Positions 60,778 through 64,000 of a stretch of DNA of 64,000 nt are shown piece after piece. Source of the stretch: Chitinophagaceae bacterium (lineage in GTDB: Bacteria; Bacteroidota; Bacteroidia; Chitinophagales; Chitinophagaceae); contig CANGYR010000002.1 in assembly GCA_947458275.1 (NCBI GenBank), positions 62,001 to 126,000 on the forward strand, given 5' to 3'. Both the position numbers and the translations under genes were made by a program. How positions within the stretch are numbered: position 1 is the stretch's first letter; each line of letters begins with the position of its first letter. Below the pieces are notes generated by a model. That model did not search any database. It was not told the origin of the DNA and saw only the letters and a list, made by a program, of their open reading frames with translations.

Positions 60778-62933
60778 CGAATAACCGTACTTTTTGATAT
60801 CTGCTTATCTAAAATTCTTACACATTCATCAATATAAATATCGGTACTGCGGATTTTAATCCATTGTTTGTTTTTTTCAATTTTATCCTCAGAAGAATTG
60901 ATATTAGTTATATCAGCACCGAGGTTCTTTATTTCAAGCGGGGCTGAGAGTTTACTTAAATCCTCAATTTGTTTGAATGCATCCTTTAGCTGCTTTTGTT
61001 CCTGTTTGTACTTAACAATATTCAGGGAGTATTCTTTATTATTGTATTTTTCCAACCATTGAACCTGAGATTTAAGCTTACTGAATTTCTCATTATTAAC
61101 TAAATCATTCTTGATGGAATTTACCAAATCTGATTGAACGGGTGAATCCTGCCAAAACTTGTAATCTGCCTGCGGAATCTCATCCCAGGGGAGTGCATTG
61201 GGATTGTCTTTTTCTTTGAATTTGAGATAATCAAATCTATCAGCCAGAACGATATCGGGAGTGACACCTTTAAGTTGGGTAGCCCCTCCGCTGATTCTGT
61301 AAAATTTTTGCAAGGTTAGTTTAATTGAACCTAAATCTTCATTCTTTTTTGATGACAGCGAAATAATTTCACTTTCGGGACTGAGCGGTATATTTCTTTG
61401 TACCGTTCCTTTACCATAAGTTGATGAACTTCCGATAACCAACCCTCTTTTGTAATCCTGTATGGCAGCAGCAAATATTTCGGAGGCAGATGCACTTGTC
61501 CCATCTACCATCACTGCAAATGGTCCACCGTATTTTACTGTTTCATCTTTGTCTTTCAAAACGTTCGGTTTTTCATCCCGCGCCTTCACCTGGCAAATCG
61601 GTCCTGATGGAATAAACAATCCAGCCATCTGAACAACATCATATAATGACCCTCCGCCATTGCCTCTTAAATCAAGTATAATGCCATCTACTTTTTCCGC
61701 TTTGAGCTTTTCAACTTCTTTAGCCACATCAGCAGCACAACGTGCCCCATTGGGTCTTTCAAAATCGGCATAAAATTCAGGAAGATAGATGTAACCGATT
61801 TTATGTTGTCCGTTTATAATAGCAGATTTAGCAAAAGTATCTTCCAGTTTAATATCATCTCTAAGCAATACAACCACTTTGATTGTCCCGTCAACTCTTC
61901 TTATTGTCAGTCTCACTTCCGAACCCTTCTCCGAACCCCGGATTAACCTGACTGCCTCAGGAACAGCATATCCGGTAACGTCCACCGGCTCCTGTATGCC
62001 CTGAGCCACTTTAATAATCTCATCATTTTCTTTCAATTCGCCGCTTTTCCACGCGGGGCCTCCACTAACCAAACTGGCAATTTTAATTTTTCCGTCATCT
62101 TCCTTCAGCTGCGCACCAATTCCAAAAAAGCGACCGCTCATGGATTCATTGAATGATCTTAAATCTACAGGAGGAAAATAATTTGTGTGAGGATCCATCA
62201 GTGATGTGATCGAGTTGATGAACGTACTGAAATTTTCGTCGGCAGTTTCCTTATTCTGTTTTGTTTTAAAATAGCGCTCCATTTGCCTTTTAATCTGATC
62301 CCTCGCTTCTCTTTCGAGTGTACTGTCAGCTTTTAAAACAAAATCTTTTTTATCCTTGTTTTTCTCCCTCTCCTCCTGCAAATCAACAAACTTACTTAAT
62401 ACAGCATATTTCATTTTCTTTCTCCATAAATCCTGTCTATCTGATTCCGTTTTGGGGAATGTAGTTTTTTCAGGATCCATTTGCAAGAATTCATCTTTCG
62501 TGAAGTCAAATGGCTTGTTAAAAAATCTGGAATAAATCTGCGAAGCTTCAGAAAGTCTTTTTAAATACAAATCATTTATTGCGTAAAAAGAAACCAGATC
62601 TTTCCCATGTATCTCATCGTCAATGCTCTGTTCGTATTTTTTCAGCCCATCCAAATCAGTTTGCAATAAAATAGACTTGTCGTTATCAAGTTCTTCCGTA
62701 AACTTTTTAAATACCGATTTGCTGAAATTATCGTCAATCTTCTTTGGACTGTAATGCCCTTCTTCCAACAATACCCCTACATTTCTGAGTATTCTTGCAT
62801 GCCTTGCCTTTGGATTGTCATCATTTTCATTGCTACCCAGACTTTTAAATGTAAAAAAAAGACTGGCGCCGGTTAAAACAACTATGACAGGAATAAACTT
62901 TTTACTCATAACGAAATCTGCAATTTTTTGCAT
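60774..62933 (-). CDS. prc: Tail-specific C-terminal processing protease (Prc, S41 family)
   Basis: A 719-aa protease with an N-terminal anchor (FIPVIVVLTGASLFFTFKSL), a PDZ domain (IGAQLKEDDGKIKIASLVSG, then GDEIIKV-like segments), the S41 catalytic domain with VMVDGTSASASEIFAAAIQD (serine) and STYGKGTVQRNIPL (lysine), and the C-terminal Tsp extension with LDKQISKSTVIR. It degrades or trims periplasmic proteins. The start could be the ATG at 62933 or a Met eight codons later. Confidence 0.93.
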   Translation of the reverse strand: MQKIADFVMSKKFIPVIVVLTGASLFFTFKSLGSNENDDNPKARHARILRNVGVLLEEGHYSPKKIDDNFSKSVFKKFTEELDNDKSILLQTDLDGLKKYEQSIDDEIHGKDLVSFYAINDLYLKRLSEASQIYSRFFNKPFDFTKDEFLQMDPEKTTFPKTESDRQDLWRKKMKYAVLSKFVDLQEEREKNKDKKDFVLKADSTLEREARDQIKRQMERYFKTKQNKETADENFSTFINSITSLMDPHTNYFPPVDLRSFNESMSGRFFGIGAQLKEDDGKIKIASLVSGGPAWKSGELKENDEIIKVAQGIQEPVDVTGYAVPEAVRLIRGSEKGSEVRLTIRRVDGTIKVVVLLRDDIKLEDTFAKSAIINGQHKIGYIYLPEFYADFERPNGARCAADVAKEVEKLKAEKVDGIILDLRGNGGGSLYDVVQMAGLFIPSGPICQVKARDEKPNVLKDKDETVKYGGPFAVMVDGTSASASEIFAAAIQDYKRGLVIGSSSTYGKGTVQRNIPLSPESEIISLSSKKNEDLGSIKLTLQKFYRISGGATQLKGVTPDIVLADRFDYLKFKEKDNPNALPWDEIPQADYKFWQDSPVQSDLVNSIKNDLVNNEKFSKLKSQVQWLEKYNNKEYSLNIVKYKQEQKQLKDAFKQIEDLSKLSAPLEIKNLGADITNINSSEDKIEKNKQWIKIRSTDIYIDECVRILDKQISKSTVIR

Positions 62934-63040
62934 ATTGTAAATATAAAGGAAAATAAGCCTTTTTAGCGGGATAATACGTTGGCAATGAGTATAAACTTTT
63001 GTTAAACAAGGCTCAAAGCAGCAATGAAGACAGCATAAAT

Positions 63041-63065
63041 AAAAAATCTCCCTAAAGGGAGATTT
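63041..63065 (-). terminator. Terminator of tRNA-His
   Basis: AAATCTCCCT (63044-63053) pairs with AGGGAGATTT (63056-63065) around a 2-base loop. On the minus strand it follows the tRNA by six bases and is followed by a T run. Confidence 0.85.
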
Positions 63066-63071
63066 CGTTTG

Positions 63072-63146
63072 GGTGGATGATGGGGCTCGAACCCACGACC
63101 CCCAGAATCACAATCTGGTGCTCTAACCAGCTGAGCTACAACCACC
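63072..63146 (-). tRNA. tRNA-His (anticodon GTG)
   Basis: Minus-strand cloverleaf with D-arm TAGCTCAGCTGGTTAGAGC, anticodon loop ATTGTGATT (GTG reads CAC/CAT) and T-arm GTGGGTTCGAGCCCCAT. The extra 5' G (G-1) that marks tRNA-His is present opposite C73. CCA is not fully encoded. The acceptor stem 5-68 pair reads U-U, a mismatch; the other pairs are complete. Confidence 0.93.
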
Positions 63147-63253
63147 ATTTTTTGTTATCGGACTGCAAAAATAAATAAAATATGTTCTAGTACAAAATTA
63201 CATTTTTGCAATAACTGTATTATTCACTTATTTTACTGAAAATATTCATTTAG

Positions 63254-63856
63254 ATGAGTACCGGAAAATACCTTCTTATACTGCTTACGACCACTTTAAG
63301 CGCATGGCTGATAGGGAAAATGACCATTAAATCGATTTTTCATCCTGCCAAAGCCATCAAAACGCCGGCTGGAAAAATCCAGGGAGCCCTGCCTTATTTT
63401 CAGGAAAATCATGCTGAACAGGCAGGTGTGTATGCAAAAGACTTTCTGGTGCCTGATGATGTCATAGAAAGAAAATTATCGGAAAAAGCTATTCTTGATA
63501 AACTAAAACCATCTATAGAAAATCATGTGGACCAGTTCCTGAACGAGAAACTAAGTTCAGTTTTTCCGTTGCTTTATAAATTTATGGGCGAAAAAACACT
63601 GGCGCAGTTTAAGTCGGCATTCCTGACTGAAATAGACAATATTTTACCTGTTTTAATTTCGCAGTTTGCGGTCCAACTGAAAAAAAATATTCCTGTTGAG
63701 CAGCTGGTGCAGGAAAAAATTGAACTTATTGAGCTGGAAAAATTGGAGGCAATTTTTTATGAGAAAGCATCCAGGCAAATATTACTTTATGAACTGACTT
63801 GCGCACTGATAGGCCTGCTAACCGGACTACTGATTGTTCTGATTGTCAGATGGTAA
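63254..63856 (+). CDS. DUF445-like membrane protein
   Basis: A 200-aa protein with an N-terminal helix (LLILLTTTLSAWLIGKMTIK) and a C-terminal one (LTCALIGLLTGLLIVLIVRW). Between them is a helical section (KIQGALPYFQENHAEQAGVY, VDQFLNEKLSSVFPLLYKF) typical of the DUF445 core, including the AxKTPxGxIxG-like start. The family is widespread, with function unknown. It is convergent with the glgC-like gene. Confidence 0.8.
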   Translation: MSTGKYLLILLTTTLSAWLIGKMTIKSIFHPAKAIKTPAGKIQGALPYFQENHAEQAGVYAKDFLVPDDVIERKLSEKAILDKLKPSIENHVDQFLNEKLSSVFPLLYKFMGEKTLAQFKSAFLTEIDNILPVLISQFAVQLKKNIPVEQLVQEKIELIELEKLEAIFYEKASRQILLYELTCALIGLLTGLLIVLIVRW

Positions 63857-63862
63857 ATGTGT

Positions 63863-64000
63863 TTACTTCAACTCAAAGCCGTCATTGATTATAGCACCTT
63901 TCTTGATTACCACAATACCGCTTTTGATCGCAAATAATGAATGATCCATATCTTCAAGATGTGAACCTCCTGTAATCGTAACGTTGTTGCCTATACGACA
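63863..64000 (-). CDS. Glucose-1-phosphate adenylyltransferase-like protein, C-terminal end
   Basis: The last 45 codons of a minus-strand gene cut by the window edge read RIGNNVTITGGSHLEDMDH, then SLFAIKSGIVVIKKGAIIND and GFELK. This fits the left-handed beta-helix end of GlgC (IVVIKKGAII with a final D-G). A glgC gene would make ADP-glucose for glycogen. The rest lies outside the window, so the name is tentative. Confidence 0.7.
   Translation of the reverse strand, partial: CRIGNNVTITGGSHLEDMDHSLFAIKSGIVVIKKGAIINDGFELK

Overview
The window looks like a chromosomal segment of a Bacteroidota bacterium, most likely from the Chitinophagales/Chitinophagaceae side of the phylum. This is inferred from gene content and not from a marker tree. 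Supporting signs are promoters with the Bacteroidota -7 element TAnnTTTG, a secreted protein with a type IX secretion sorting domain, a TonB receptor paired with a DUF4249 lipoprotein, the rpmB-rpmG-DUF4295-ftsY gene order, a DUF2723 membrane protein, and many TTG starts in an AT-rich genome.

Layout. 1-4.5 kb: truB, proS, miaA, a pRiA4b ORF-3-like gene and a cold-shock gene. 4.5-14.3 kb: an isolated glucan-phosphorylase-like gene, several transporters (Nramp, MFS, dicarboxylate symporter, APC permease), DedA and a family 9 glycosyltransferase, separated by several kinds of non-coding repeat. 14.3-17.6 kb: accessory DNA with a HEPN-MNT toxin-antitoxin pair whose toxin gene carries an in-frame stop, a decapitated PhzF-like remnant, a small membrane protein, a T9SS cargo and a Crp/Fnr regulator. 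17.6-22.1 kb: a translationally coupled UbiA / type III polyketide synthase / methyltransferase / FAD oxidoreductase operon. A 24-bp near-identical direct repeat (22 of 24 bases) lies upstream of this operon and again upstream of the following outer-membrane protein gene. 22.3-25.7 kb: TonB receptor, DUF4249 lipoprotein and a gene remnant.

25.7-32.0 kb is a sulfide/persulfide handling island: Crp/Fnr regulator, TauE exporter, MBL-rhodanese fusion, rhodanese, TPMT-like methyltransferase, thioredoxin, two YeeE/YedE half-transporters and a DUF2490 protein. A shared GTAACTAAAGT operator-like site lies before the first two structural genes. 32.1-34.9 kb is a compact operon (small protein, MerC, metallophosphatase, COG0523 GTPase) whose promoter is overlapped by two TGCAAC/GTTGCA palindromes; I read it as a zinc-starvation operon. 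35-46 kb holds ssb, an S24 repressor with a striking operator array, surE, ftsY, ribosomal protein genes, a large DUF2723 protein and a VWA/MoxR pair. 46-64 kb is mostly housekeeping: murB, priA, plsC, rplU-rpmA, a histone H1-like gene, a PolX-family protein with an altered polymerase site, mazG, rlpA, an L,D-transpeptidase, lpxB, a LOG protein, prc, tRNA-His, and the 3' end of a glgC-like gene at the right edge.

The best candidates for something new are the prenyl/polyketide operon with its repeated control site, the zinc operon with its unnamed first gene, and a dispersed intergenic element in which a small hairpin of changing sequence is followed by a constant GTTTGG-type tract. All functional statements come from reading motifs by eye; no database search was run.
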